This document shows positions 42,313 through 50,923 of a stretch of 64,000 nucleotides of DNA, piece after piece. Made by a program: the position numbers and the translations under genes. How positions within the stretch are numbered: position 1 is the first letter of the stretch; the number at the start of each line of letters is the position of its first letter. This DNA comes from Pseudomonas helmanticensis (GTDB taxonomy: Bacteria > Pseudomonadota > Gammaproteobacteria > Pseudomonadales > Pseudomonadaceae), in assembly GCF_900182985.1 (NCBI RefSeq), contig NZ_FXUY01000001.1, positions 2,976,001 through 3,040,000 of the forward strand, in the 5' to 3' direction. The notes under the pieces are model-generated. The model did no database searches, was not told the DNA's origin, and saw nothing but the letters and a program-made list of their open reading frames with translations.

Positions 42313-43518
42313 ATGATGATTCCCTCCCCGTGGCGTGCCGATTTCCCGGCCATCGCCGCGCTGCAACGGCAAGACCAGACCTATCTGGACAACGCCGCCA
42401 CCACGCAAAAACCGCAAGCCCTGCTCGACGCGCTGACGCATTACTACGCCAATGGCGCGGCCAATGTGCATCGCGCGCAACACCTGCCCGGCGCCCATGC
42501 CACGCAGGCGTTCGAGGACAGTCGGCTCAAGGTTGCCCACTGGCTGAACGCCGGTGACAGTGGGCAGATCATCTTTACCCACGGCGCCACCAGTGCGCTG
42601 AACCTCCTGGCTTATGGCCTGGAACATCTTTTCCACCCCGGCGATGAAATTGTCATCAGCGCCCTGGAGCATCACGCCAACCTGCTGCCGTGGCAGCAAC
42701 TGGCGCAACGTCGCAATCTGAAACTGGTGATCCTGCCGCTGGATACCGACGGTCTGATCGACCTCGCTGCCGCCGTGCACTTGATCAGCCCGCGCACACG
42801 CTTGCTGGCGGTCAGTCAGCTGTCCAACGTACTCGGCGCATGGCAGCCATTGCCGGCGCTATTGGGCATGGCCAAGGCGCAGAACGCATTGACCGTGGTC
42901 GATGGCGCACAAGGCGTGGTTCACGGTCGGCATGACGTGCAGGCGCTGGGTTGCGACTTTTATGTGTTTTCCAGCCACAAACTGTATGGCCCCGATGGCC
43001 TCGGTGTGTTGTTCGGGCGCAATGCTGCACTTGAACAACTGAAGCCTTGGCAGTTCGGCGGTGAAATGGTGCTGGAAGCCAACTACCACGACGCGCGCTT
43101 TCGCCCTGCTCCGCTGGGTTTTGAAGCGGGCACACCGCCGATTGCCAGTGTGATCGGCCTCGGTGCCACGCTGGATTATCTGGCCGGGCTCGATCAGGAC
43201 GCGGTGTCGGCCCACGAAGCGGTGCTGCATGACTATCTGCTGCGAGGCCTCGCCGCTCGTAATGGCATTCGCTTGCTCGGCAAGCCGCAATTGGCGCTGG
43301 CGAGTTTTGTCGTCGAAGGCGTGCACAACGCCGATCTGGCGCACTTGCTGACCGAGCAAGGTATTGCCGTGCGCGCCGGACATCATTGCGCGATGCCGTT
43401 GCTGAAAAGCTTTGAGCTGGCCGGAGCGATTCGCGTGTCGCTGGCGCTGTACAACGATTCGGAGGATCTGGAACGGTTCTTTGAAGCGCTGGATCAGGCG
43501 CTGGAGTTGTTGCGATGA
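42313..43518 (+). CDS. csdA: Cysteine desulfurase CsdA
   Basis: A 401-residue class V PLP enzyme mobilising sulfur from cysteine. The start is the ATG at 42313 with AGGG eight bases upstream. TYLDNAATTQKP at the N-terminus, TRLLAVSQLSNVLG, the PLP lysine K223 in SSHKLYGPDGLG and the persulfide cysteine C359 in AGHHCAMP are all present. The group II (SufS/CsdA) layout and the adjoining SufE-like gene make CsdA the best name. Its stop overlaps csdE by 4 bases. Confidence 0.95.
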   Translation: MMIPSPWRADFPAIAALQRQDQTYLDNAATTQKPQALLDALTHYYANGAANVHRAQHLPGAHATQAFEDSRLKVAHWLNAGDSGQIIFTHGATSALNLLAYGLEHLFHPGDEIVISALEHHANLLPWQQLAQRRNLKLVILPLDTDGLIDLAAAVHLISPRTRLLAVSQLSNVLGAWQPLPALLGMAKAQNALTVVDGAQGVVHGRHDVQALGCDFYVFSSHKLYGPDGLGVLFGRNAALEQLKPWQFGGEMVLEANYHDARFRPAPLGFEAGTPPIASVIGLGATLDYLAGLDQDAVSAHEAVLHDYLLRGLAARNGIRLLGKPQLALASFVVEGVHNADLAHLLTEQGIAVRAGHHCAMPLLKSFELAGAIRVSLALYNDSEDLERFFEALDQALELLR

Positions 43519-43919
43519 GTTTGCCGGTCGAAGCCGCCGAGGCGTTGCAGACTTTTCAGAATGCGGCTGGCTGGGAACAGCGGGCGCGGTTGTTGATGCA
43601 GTTTGGTGATCGCCTGCCGCCGCTAAGTGACGCCGACAAGTGCGAGGCCAATCGCGTGCATGGCTGTGAGAGTCAGGTGTGGCTGGTTGGGGCGTTGCGC
43701 GAGGGTCACTGGCAATTCAGCGCGAGCAGCGATGCGCGGATGATTCGCGGCTTGGTGGCGTTGTTGCTGTTGCGGGTCAACGGGTTGTCGGCGGCTGATT
43801 TAAAGCAAATAGACTTGCCTGATTGGTTTAATCAGCTCGGCCTGTCGCGCCAGTTGTCGCCCTCGCGCAGCAACGGCCTGAATGCCGTGCTCCAGCGAAT
43901 GAATGATCTGGCGCGCTAA
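43515..43919 (+). CDS. csdE: SufE-family sulfur acceptor CsdE
   Basis: A 134-residue SufE/CsdE protein that accepts persulfide sulfur from CsdA. The active-site cysteine is C51 in RVHGCESQVWL. The gene overlaps csdA by 4 bases (ATGA). The order csdA-csdE followed by tcdA matches the E. coli csd cluster, where CsdE passes sulfur towards TcdA (CsdL). Confidence 0.94.
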   Translation: MSLPVEAAEALQTFQNAAGWEQRARLLMQFGDRLPPLSDADKCEANRVHGCESQVWLVGALREGHWQFSASSDARMIRGLVALLLLRVNGLSAADLKQIDLPDWFNQLGLSRQLSPSRSNGLNAVLQRMNDLAR

Positions 43920-43920
43920 C

Positions 43921-44037
43921 TGATCGTTCCCACGCTCTGCGTGGGAATGCCTCAACGGACGTTCCGCGTTCGGCTGCTGATGGGGACGCGGAGCGTCCCG
44001 GGCTGCATTCCCACGCGGAGCGTGGGAATGATCAACC
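43921..44037. repeat. Compound palindromic repeat (GTTCCCACGC type) between csdE and tcdA
   Basis: TGATCGTTCCCACGC at the left and GCGTGGGAATGATCA at the right pair across the whole 117 bases. Inside lie the smaller dyads CCCACGCTCTGCGTGGG and GGGACGCGGAGCGTCCC. A second copy is at 50368-50475. It fills the entire convergent gap between csdE and tcdA. Confidence 0.9.
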
Positions 44038-44039
44038 GG

Positions 44040-44852
44040 TCAGGCGTCAGGTTTGACCCGATCTGAAGGGCGCCGCACACCCGCGACAATCTTGTCCACA
44101 GCCTTGGTCGCCGCGACCATGCCGAACGTCGCCGTGACCATCATCACCGCGCCAAACCCACCCGCGCAGTCCAGTTTCACCCCATCGCCAACAAAACTCT
44201 TCTGCAAACAAATGCTGCCATCCGGTTTCGGGTAGCGCAGTTGCTCCGTGGAAAACACACACGGCACGCTGTAATGACGGGTCACGGTGCGCGAAAAACC
44301 GTAATCACGACGCAACGTCGAACGCACTTTCGAGGCCAATGGGTCGTTGAACGTACGATTGAGATCGCAGACCTGGATCAGCGTCGGATCAATCTGCCCG
44401 CCCGCGCCACCCGTGGTGATGATCTGAATCTTGCGGCGTTTACACCAGGCGATCAGCGCAGCCTTGGCGTTAACCGCGTCGATGCAGTCGATCACGCAGT
44501 CAATGTTCGGCGTAATGTATTCGGCCATGGTCTCGCGGGTGACGAAGTCCGCCACTGCGTGCACCGTACAATCCGGATTGATCCCGCGCAGACGCTCGGC
44601 CATCACCTCGACCTTGGGTTTGCCGACGGTGCTGTCCAGCGCGTGCAATTGGCGGTTGGCGTTGCTGACGCAGACATCGTCCAAATCAAACAGCGAAATC
44701 TCGCCGACGCCACAGCGGGCAATGGCTTCCGCCGCCCAGGAACCGACGCCACCGACGCCGACGATCGCCACATGCGCCGCACGTAAACGCGCCAAGCCTT
44801 CGATGCCATACAAACGGGCGATGCCTGCAAACCGCGGATCTTCTGTACTCAT
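44040..44852 (-). CDS. tcdA: tRNA threonylcarbamoyladenosine dehydratase
   Basis: A 270-residue E1-like (ThiF/MoeB fold) enzyme that cyclises t6A37 of tRNA to ct6A. ATP-binding motif VAIVGVGGVGSWAAEAIARC begins at 28, followed by LFDLDDVCVSNANRQ and IDCIDAVNAKAALI. I use the ATG at 44852 because GGGG lies eight bases upstream; an ATG two codons earlier is too close to it. It converges on csdE, its probable sulfur-relay partner, with a compound repeat between. Confidence 0.95.
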   Translation of the reverse strand: MSTEDPRFAGIARLYGIEGLARLRAAHVAIVGVGGVGSWAAEAIARCGVGEISLFDLDDVCVSNANRQLHALDSTVGKPKVEVMAERLRGINPDCTVHAVADFVTRETMAEYITPNIDCVIDCIDAVNAKAALIAWCKRRKIQIITTGGAGGQIDPTLIQVCDLNRTFNDPLASKVRSTLRRDYGFSRTVTRHYSVPCVFSTEQLRYPKPDGSICLQKSFVGDGVKLDCAGGFGAVMMVTATFGMVAATKAVDKIVAGVRRPSDRVKPDA

Positions 44853-44898
44853 GACCATTACCCCAAAAACCGGCGCGCATTATAGGGCTACACAGCGA

Positions 44899-44923
44899 CA
44901 AGTTTTAAGCTTCCAGCTACAAG
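44899..44923. repeat. Single arm of the AAGCTTCCAGCT repeat family
   Basis: CAAGTTTTAAGCTTCCAGCT plus ACAAG resembles the arms of the inverted repeat at 3386-3455. It is a solitary, decayed copy in the 220-base region between tcdA and ndvB. A small dyad (GTTCCA...TGGAAC) lies just before ndvB; I see no other signal in the region. Confidence 0.55.
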
Positions 44924-45072
44924 TGTAAGAACTTAAGTCAAAGTCGGCTGCCCAATGTCGGGCATTTCCCTGTCTGATGTACGACTTGCGAACAGCCGGT
45001 GTAGGATGCGCGCCCCTCGGGCGTATAGCCGACCGATCCTCCGTTCCACAGCCTTTGGAACCCGAAATAGCT

Positions 45073-47661
45073 ATGTCATCGCGTAAATTTGGACTCAACC
45101 TGGTGGTGGTTCTGGCAATCGCCGCCCTGTTCACCGGTTTCTGGGCGCTGATCAACCGCCCGGTCTCCGCGCCGAACTGGCCGGAGCAAATCTCCGGTTT
45201 CTCCTATTCGCCGTTCCAGCAGGGACAATATCCGCAAAAGGATCAGTACCCGACTGACGACGAGATGCGCCGCGATCTGGAGATCATGAGCAAGCTGACG
45301 GACAACATCCGCATCTACTCGGTCGACGGTTCGCTGCAAGACATCCCGAAACTGGCTGAAGAGTTCGGCCTGCGCGTGACGCTGGGGATCTGGATCAGTC
45401 CCGACCAGGAACGCAACGAACGGGAAATCCAGCGCGCCATCGAACTGGCCAACACATCACGCAGCGTGGTTCGCGTGGTGGTCGGTAACGAAGCGATTTT
45501 CCGCAAGGAAATCACCGCGCAAGAGCTGAGCGTATTGCTCGATCGCGTGCGCGCGGCGGTGAAAGTGCCGGTGACCACCTCCGAGCAATGGCACGTCTGG
45601 GAAGAACACCCGGAGCTGGCCAAGCACGTTGACCTGATCGCTGCGCACGTTCTGCCGTACTGGGAATTCATTCCGGTCGACAAGGCTGGCCAGTTCGTTT
45701 TCGACCGTGCCCGCGACCTGAAAAAGCTCTTCCCGAAAAAACCGCTGCTGCTCTCCGAGGTCGGCTGGCCGAGCAACGGTCGCATGCGCGGTGGCGCCGA
45801 TGCGTCGCCGGCGGATCAAGCGATCTATCTGCGCAACCTGGTCAACAAGCTCAACCGCCAAGGCTTCAACTACTTCGTGATCGAAGCGTTTGACCAGCCG
45901 TGGAAGGCCAGCGATGAAGGTTCGGTCGGCGCGTACTGGGGCGTGTTCAACGCCGCGCGTCAGCAGAAATTCAACTTCGAAGGCCCGGTGGTCGCGATCC
46001 CGCAGTGGCGCGTACTGGCGATCGGCTCGGTAGTGCTGGCGCTGTTGTCGCTGACTTTGCTGATGATCGACGGTTCGGCCCTGCGTCAACGTGGGCGGAT
46101 CTTCCTGACCTTTATCGCCTTCCTTTGCGGTTCGGTGCTGGTGTGGATCGGTTACGACTACAGCCTGCAATACAGCACCTGGTTCAGTTTGACGGTCGGA
46201 TTCCTGTTGGCGCTCGGCGCGCTCGGGGTGTTTATCGTGTTGCTGACCGAAGCGCATGAATTGGCCGAAGCGGTGTGGATTCACAAACGTCGACGCGAAT
46301 TCCTGCCGGTCGAGGGCGACTCTAATTACCGCCCGAAAGTCTCGATCCACGTGCCGTGCTACAACGAGCCGCCGGAGATGGTCAAACAGACCCTCGACGC
46401 CCTCGCCGCGCTCGATTATCCGGACTACGAAGTCCTGATCATCGACAACAACACCAAGGACCCGGCGGTCTGGGAACCGGTGCGCGACTACTGTGCAACA
46501 CTCGGCCCGCGCTTCAAGTTCTTTCACGTCTCGCCTTTGGCCGGCTTCAAGGGCGGCGCGCTGAACTACCTGATTCCGCACACCGCCAAAGACGCCGAAG
46601 TGATCGCCGTGATCGACTCCGATTACTGCGTGCACCCGAAATGGCTGAAGCACATGGTGCCGCACTTCGCCGACCCGAAAATCGCTGTGGTGCAGTCGCC
46701 GCAGGATTATCGCGACCAGAACGAAAGCACCTTCAAGAAGCTCTGCTACGCCGAATACAAAGGCTTCTTCCACATCGGCATGGTCACCCGCAACGACCGT
46801 GACGCGATCATTCAGCACGGCACCATGACCATGACCCGGCGCTCGGTGCTGGAAGAGTTGGGCTGGGCTGACTGGTGCATCTGTGAAGACGCCGAACTCG
46901 GTCTGCGCGTGTTCGAAAAAGGCCTGTCGGCGGCGTATTACCACGACAGCTACGGCAAGGGTCTGATGCCGGATACGTTTATCGACTTCAAAAAACAGCG
47001 TTTCCGCTGGGCTTATGGTGCGATTCAGATCATCAAGCGCCACACCCGCAGCCTGCTGCGCGGCAAGGACACCGAGCTGACGCGCGGTCAGCGCTACCAC
47101 TTCCTCGCGGGCTGGTTGCCGTGGGTCGCGGACGGCATGAACATCTTCTTCACCGTCGGCGCGTTGTTGTGGTCGGCGGCGATGATCATCGTGCCGCAGC
47201 GGGTCGATCCGCCGTTGCTGATCTTTGCAATTCCGCCACTGGCGTTGTTTGTGTTCAAGGTCGGCAAGATCATCTTCCTCTACCGTCGCGCCGTCGGCGT
47301 GAACCTGAAAGATGCATTCTGCGCGGCACTGGCCGGATTGGCGTTGTCGCACACCATCGCCAAAGCGGTGCTGTACGGCTTCTTTACCACCAGCATTCCG
47401 TTCTTCCGTACGCCGAAAAACGCCGACAACCATGGCTTCTGGGTGGCGATTTCCGAAGCACGGGAAGAGCTGTTCATCATGCTGCTGTTGTGGGGCGCGG
47501 CGCTGGGGATCTACCTGGTCAACGGCATCCCGAGCAACGACATGCGTTTCTGGGTAGTGATGTTGTTGGTGCAGTCGCTGCCGTATCTGGCGGCGCTGAT
47601 CATGGCGTTCCTCTCGTCGCTGCCCAAACCTGCGGCCAAGCCTGAGCCGGCAACAGCATAA
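45073..47661 (+). CDS. ndvB: NdvB-type beta-(1,3)-glucan synthase, GH17-GT2 fusion
   Basis: An 862-residue inner-membrane protein. I start at 45073 (MSSRKFGLNLVVVLAIAALF), where a membrane anchor (about 8-26) follows at once. Residues 36-320 form a GH17 beta-1,3-glucanosyl domain with acid/base E140 in VVVGNEAI and nucleophile E229 in LLLSEVGWPS. Three membrane segments lie at about 315-400. A GT2 domain follows with VSIHVPCYNEPPEM, IDSDYC near 515, CEDAELGLR near 603 and QRFRW near 641. Further membrane segments complete the C-terminus. In P. aeruginosa NdvB makes cyclic glucans linked to biofilm-specific antibiotic tolerance and osmoadaptation. A strong terminator follows. Confidence 0.93.
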   Translation: MSSRKFGLNLVVVLAIAALFTGFWALINRPVSAPNWPEQISGFSYSPFQQGQYPQKDQYPTDDEMRRDLEIMSKLTDNIRIYSVDGSLQDIPKLAEEFGLRVTLGIWISPDQERNEREIQRAIELANTSRSVVRVVVGNEAIFRKEITAQELSVLLDRVRAAVKVPVTTSEQWHVWEEHPELAKHVDLIAAHVLPYWEFIPVDKAGQFVFDRARDLKKLFPKKPLLLSEVGWPSNGRMRGGADASPADQAIYLRNLVNKLNRQGFNYFVIEAFDQPWKASDEGSVGAYWGVFNAARQQKFNFEGPVVAIPQWRVLAIGSVVLALLSLTLLMIDGSALRQRGRIFLTFIAFLCGSVLVWIGYDYSLQYSTWFSLTVGFLLALGALGVFIVLLTEAHELAEAVWIHKRRREFLPVEGDSNYRPKVSIHVPCYNEPPEMVKQTLDALAALDYPDYEVLIIDNNTKDPAVWEPVRDYCATLGPRFKFFHVSPLAGFKGGALNYLIPHTAKDAEVIAVIDSDYCVHPKWLKHMVPHFADPKIAVVQSPQDYRDQNESTFKKLCYAEYKGFFHIGMVTRNDRDAIIQHGTMTMTRRSVLEELGWADWCICEDAELGLRVFEKGLSAAYYHDSYGKGLMPDTFIDFKKQRFRWAYGAIQIIKRHTRSLLRGKDTELTRGQRYHFLAGWLPWVADGMNIFFTVGALLWSAAMIIVPQRVDPPLLIFAIPPLALFVFKVGKIIFLYRRAVGVNLKDAFCAALAGLALSHTIAKAVLYGFFTTSIPFFRTPKNADNHGFWVAISEAREELFIMLLLWGAALGIYLVNGIPSNDMRFWVVMLLVQSLPYLAALIMAFLSSLPKPAAKPEPATA

Positions 47662-47681
47662 TCGGTAACGGATAACGTCAA

Positions 47682-47708
47682 ACGGCGGCCTTCGGGCCGC
47701 CGTTTTGC
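47682..47708 (+). terminator. Intrinsic terminator of ndvB
   Basis: ACGGCGGCC-TTCG-GGCCGCCGT, a perfect 9-bp stem capped by a UUCG loop and followed by TTTGCTTT, 20 bases past the ndvB stop. Confidence 0.93.
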
Positions 47709-47745
47709 TTTAGAATGACCGCCTTTTTCAATGCCAACAAACTCG

Positions 47746-47834
47746 GTAGGAGCTGCCGCAGGCTGCGATCTTTTGATCTTGCTGTTGATTTTAAAAAACA
47801 AAATCAAAAGATCGCAGCCTGCGGCAGCTCCTAC
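47746..47834. repeat. REP inverted pair between ndvB and dapE
   Basis: 32-base arms 47746-47777 and 47803-47834, exact complements with core GAGCTGCCGCAGGCTGCGAT and a 25-base AT-rich loop. It lies 30 bases before dapE, so it would sit in the dapE leader or just upstream of its promoter. Confidence 0.94.
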
Positions 47835-47864
47835 AGGTTTACCGTGCGCACCCGGAGTTATTAC

Positions 47865-49016
47865 ATGACGGCCCACGCCGACCTTTCGCCGACCCTCCAA
47901 CTCGCCATCGACCTGATCCGCCGTCCATCCGTGACGCCGGTCGACGCCGATTGCCAGAAGCAGATGATGCAGCGCCTGGGCGATGCCGGTTTCAGCCTCG
48001 AGCCGATGCGCATAGAAGATGTGGATAACTTCTGGGCGACCCACGGCAACAACGACGGTCCGGTACTGTGCTTCGCCGGCCACACCGACGTGGTGCCAAC
48101 CGGCCCGGTCACCGCTTGGCAGATCGACCCGTTCAACGCGTTGATCGATGAACACGGCATGCTCTGCGGCCGTGGCGCGGCAGACATGAAAGGCAGCCTC
48201 GCGTCGATGACCGTCGCCGCCGAGCGTTTCGTCGCCGACTACCCGAACCACAAGGGCAAAGTTGCGTTCCTGATCACCAGCGACGAAGAAGGCCCGGCGC
48301 ACCACGGCACCAAGGCTGTGGTCGAGCGTCTGGCCGCGCGTAACGAACGTCTGGACTGGTGCATCGTCGGCGAACCATCGAGCACCACGCTGGTCGGCGA
48401 CGTGGTGAAAAACGGCCGTCGCGGCTCGCTTGGCGCCAAGCTCACGGTCAAAGGCATTCAGGGCCACGTCGCTTACCCGCATCTGGCGAAGAACCCGATC
48501 CACCTTGCCGCTCCAGCGCTGGCCGAACTGGCCGCCGAGCATTGGGATAACGGCAACGATTTCTTCCCGCCAACCAGTTTCCAGATCTCCAACCTCAATT
48601 CCGGCACCGGCGCGACCAACGTGATTCCGGGCGATCTGGTAGCGGTGTTCAACTTCCGTTTCTCTACAGAATCGACTGTCGAAGGCCTGCAGAAACGCGT
48701 CGCCGACATCCTCGACAAACACGATCTGGACTGGCACATCGACTGGGCGCTGTCCGGCCTGCCGTTCCTCACCGAACCGGGCGCGCTGCTCGACGCGGTG
48801 TCGGCGAGCATCAAGGCGATCACCGGTCGCGAAACCAAGGCGTCGACCAGCGGCGGGACGTCCGATGGTCGTTTTATCGCGACCATGGGCACGCAAGTGG
48901 TTGAACTGGGGCCGGTCAATGCGACCATCCATCAGGTCAACGAACGCGTGCTGGCGGCGGATCTCGACGTGCTGACCGAGATCTACTACCAGACCCTGAT
49001 CAAGTTGCTCGCCTGA
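47865..49016 (+). CDS. dapE: Succinyl-diaminopimelate desuccinylase
   Basis: A 383-residue di-zinc M20 peptidase-family enzyme releasing succinate to give LL-DAP. I start at 47865 ([20 protein letters not shown]); the frame upstream is REP-derived. Zinc and catalytic residues are H73 and D75 (FAGHTDVVP), D107 (GRGAADMKG) and E141/E142 (TSDEEGPA); SGGTSDGRF near the end is also standard. Its stop overlaps rlmA by one base. It completes the pathway of dapD and dapC. Confidence 0.97.
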   Translation: MTAHADLSPTLQLAIDLIRRPSVTPVDADCQKQMMQRLGDAGFSLEPMRIEDVDNFWATHGNNDGPVLCFAGHTDVVPTGPVTAWQIDPFNALIDEHGMLCGRGAADMKGSLASMTVAAERFVADYPNHKGKVAFLITSDEEGPAHHGTKAVVERLAARNERLDWCIVGEPSSTTLVGDVVKNGRRGSLGAKLTVKGIQGHVAYPHLAKNPIHLAAPALAELAAEHWDNGNDFFPPTSFQISNLNSGTGATNVIPGDLVAVFNFRFSTESTVEGLQKRVADILDKHDLDWHIDWALSGLPFLTEPGALLDAVSASIKAITGRETKASTSGGTSDGRFIATMGTQVVELGPVNATIHQVNERVLAADLDVLTEIYYQTLIKLLA

Positions 49017-49825
49017 TGCTTGCTTGCCCCATTTGCAGTGAGCCGCTGAACGCGGTGGACAACGGCGTGGTCTGCCCCGCCGGCCACCGCTTCGACCGTG
49101 CGCGGCAGGGTTACCTGAACCTGCTGCCGGTGCAGCACAAGAACAGCCGCGACCCGGGCGACAACCAGGCTATGGTCGAAGCGCGTCGTGATTTCCTCAA
49201 CGCTGGCCATTACGCGCCGGTGGCCAAGCGTCTGGCTGAGCTGGCGGCGAGTTATGCGCCGGATCGCTGGGTCGATATAGGCTGTGGTGAGGGTTATTAC
49301 ACCGCGCAAATCGCCGAGGCCTTGCCGAACGCCGATGGCTACGCGCTGGATATCTCCCGCGAAGCGGTCAAACGCGCCTGCAAGCGTAACCCGGCGATCA
49401 GCTGGTTGATCGCCAGCATGGCCCGCGTGCCTTTGGCGTCGGGCAGTTGCCAGTTTCTCGCCAGCGTTTTCAGTCCGCTGGATTGGGCAGAAGCCAAACG
49501 TCTGCTCAGTGTCGGCGGTGGTCTGATGAAAGTCGGCCCGACCAGCGGCCACCTGATGGAACTGCGCGAACGCCTGTACGACGAAGTGCGCGAGTACACC
49601 GACGACAAGCACCTGGCTCTGGTGCCAGAAGGCATGGCGCTGGCACACAGTGAAACCCTGGAATTCAAACTGACGCTGGACAAGCCCGAGGATCGCGCCA
49701 ACCTGTTGGCGATGACTCCCCACGGCTGGCGCGCCAGTGCCGAGCGTCGCGCGGCAGTCATCGAACAGGCCGAGCCGTTCGAGACCACCGTGTCGATGCG
49801 CTACGATTATTTCGTTCTTCAATAA
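49016..49825 (+). CDS. rlmA: 23S rRNA (guanine-N1)-methyltransferase RlmA
   Basis: A 269-residue SAM methyltransferase of the RlmA (RrmA) family, which methylates a guanine in helix 35 of 23S rRNA. An N-terminal zinc site is formed by C4, C7, C20 and H24 (CPIC...CPAGH). NLLPVQHKNSRDPGDN is a family marker, and the SAM motif VDIGCGEGYY is at 86-95. It is coupled to dapE by a TGATG overlap. The family assignment is good; the exact nucleotide methylated is by homology. Confidence 0.9.
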   Translation: MLACPICSEPLNAVDNGVVCPAGHRFDRARQGYLNLLPVQHKNSRDPGDNQAMVEARRDFLNAGHYAPVAKRLAELAASYAPDRWVDIGCGEGYYTAQIAEALPNADGYALDISREAVKRACKRNPAISWLIASMARVPLASGSCQFLASVFSPLDWAEAKRLLSVGGGLMKVGPTSGHLMELRERLYDEVREYTDDKHLALVPEGMALAHSETLEFKLTLDKPEDRANLLAMTPHGWRASAERRAAVIEQAEPFETTVSMRYDYFVLQ

Positions 49826-49900
49826 CTTTTGGTCTCGGGCAAGTGCCCGGGGCCGGCTAAATCCGCGAATGGATTTTTCAGACCCGCAGTGAGGACATCC

Positions 49901-50278
49901 ATGCGCCAACCGGATATCGAGATTTACCTGAAAGACGCCGACGTCGACCACAAGGCCATTTCGGCCTGGCTGGGCGAAGCACTGGGCCCATGCAGCGACT
50001 GGGTGCAGAAAGGCCAGACCTGGAAGTGCAAGGCCGGCAACGTGCCGGTGACCTGGCTGCCGAAAGCCGTGGGCAAATGGAACAGCCTGTACCTGGAAAG
50101 CGATGCGACCCCATGGGACGACGACATCGCCTGCGCTCGCGCAGCGTTTGCTGCGCTGAACGTCGAAGTACGTTGCGCGCCGGGGACGTGGGTCGAGGAA
50201 GAAGGTGAGGAAACGGCGGATCGCTGGATGCGCATCAGCGAAGACGGTGAAGAAGAAATCACCTGGAAAACCGCGTAA
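49901..50278 (+). CDS. Conserved small protein of unknown function
   Basis: A 125-residue, acidic, soluble protein starting MRQPDIEIYLKDADVDHKAI with GAGGA before the ATG. It is rich in Trp (AWLG, SDWVQ, TWKCKAG, VTWLP, GKWNS, PWDDD, GTWVE, DRWMR, ITWKTA), with three Cys and a strongly acidic tail (EEEGEETADRW...EDGEEE). No catalytic motif, signal peptide or membrane segment. It lies 75 bases after rlmA in the same direction, so it may be co-transcribed. I recognise it only as a conserved Pseudomonas hypothetical. Confidence 0.8.
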   Translation: MRQPDIEIYLKDADVDHKAISAWLGEALGPCSDWVQKGQTWKCKAGNVPVTWLPKAVGKWNSLYLESDATPWDDDIACARAAFAALNVEVRCAPGTWVEEEGEETADRWMRISEDGEEEITWKTA

Positions 50279-50300
50279 CAACAGGCAACGCGGATACAAA

Positions 50301-50324
50301 TGTGGGAGCGAGCCTGCTCGCGAA
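50301..50324. repeat. Solitary REP arm
   Basis: TGTGGGAGCGAGCCTGCTCG plus CGAA, identical to the left arms at 35761 and 42200, but without a complementary partner in the following 50 bases. A singlet REP after the unknown gene. Confidence 0.88.
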
Positions 50325-50367
50325 TGCGTAGTGTCAGTCGATATGAATGGTGACTGATACACCGCAT

Positions 50368-50475
50368 TGATCGTTCCCACGCTCCGCGTGGGAATGCAGT
50401 CCGGGACGCTCTGCGTCCCAAAGCGAACGCGGAGCGTCCGTTGAGGCATTCCCACGCAGAGCGTGGGAACGATCA
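50368..50475. repeat. Compound palindromic repeat (GTTCCCACGC type) abutting csp
   Basis: TGATCGTTCCCACGC at the left and GCGTGGGAACGATCA at the right pair end to end, with internal GGGACGCTCTGCGTCCC and GCGTTCG...type dyads. It ends on the base directly before the stop codon of the cold-shock gene, so that transcript runs straight into the folded structure. Second copy of the element at 43921. Confidence 0.9.
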
Positions 50476-50685
50476 TCACAGGCCTACAACGTCTTCCGCC
50501 TGCAAGCCCTTCTCGCCAGTAATCACCGCGTACTCGACCTGCTGGCCTTCCGTCAGCGACCGATGCCCTTCGCCACGAATCGCGCGGTAGTGCACGAACA
50601 CGTCCACCCCGTCTTCGCGCTGGATAAAGCCGTAGCCCTTGGCGTCGTTGAACCACTTCACGTTGCCGGTTTCACGGGTTGCCAT
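50476..50685 (-). CDS. Cold-shock domain protein
   Basis: A 69-residue CspA-family single-stranded nucleic-acid binder. RNP1 is KGYGFIQR and RNP2 is VFVHYRAI; the start [17 protein letters not shown] is typical. It differs from the major CspA proteins by an Arg/Gly-rich turn (IRGEGHRS), closer to the CspD/CapB-like branch; the exact subtype is uncertain. An AGGAG-like site precedes the ATG. It is divergent from plsB with a 238-base gap; whether it is cold-induced cannot be told. Confidence 0.93.
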   Translation of the reverse strand: MATRETGNVKWFNDAKGYGFIQREDGVDVFVHYRAIRGEGHRSLTEGQQVEYAVITGEKGLQAEDVVGL

Positions 50686-50882
50686 CTGTTCATACTCCTT
50701 TTTTATTATTGAACAGGCTTTTCGCAGGAAAGCCTTTGCGGAACATCAACCTGCGTCCGACGTCCATACAAGGGCCCCGGCGACAGACCGCCGAGTATAT
50801 GACAGGCGCGAAAACTCTCAACAGGAGATTACTTCGCCGCTTTTTTGCCGATTTTCAGCGAATCCGGCACACTATCGACCGC

Positions 50883-50905
50883 CCGAGCATCTGCTCGGTT
50901 TTATT
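50883..50905 (+). terminator. Terminator-like hairpin in the plsB leader
   Basis: CCGAGC-ATCT-GCTCGG followed by TTTTATT, ending about 20 bases before the plsB ATG. Its shape is that of an intrinsic terminator, so plsB may be controlled by attenuation. The other 200 bases of this intergenic region show no gene. Confidence 0.6.
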
Positions 50906-50923
50906 CACTCACGCAGAAGCCGT

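Noticed and set aside
45457..47433. A 658-codon minus-strand frame opposite ndvB
   Set aside because: Composition is Arg/Gln/His-rich, typical of antisense frames in GC-rich genes; ndvB has complete catalytic motifs.
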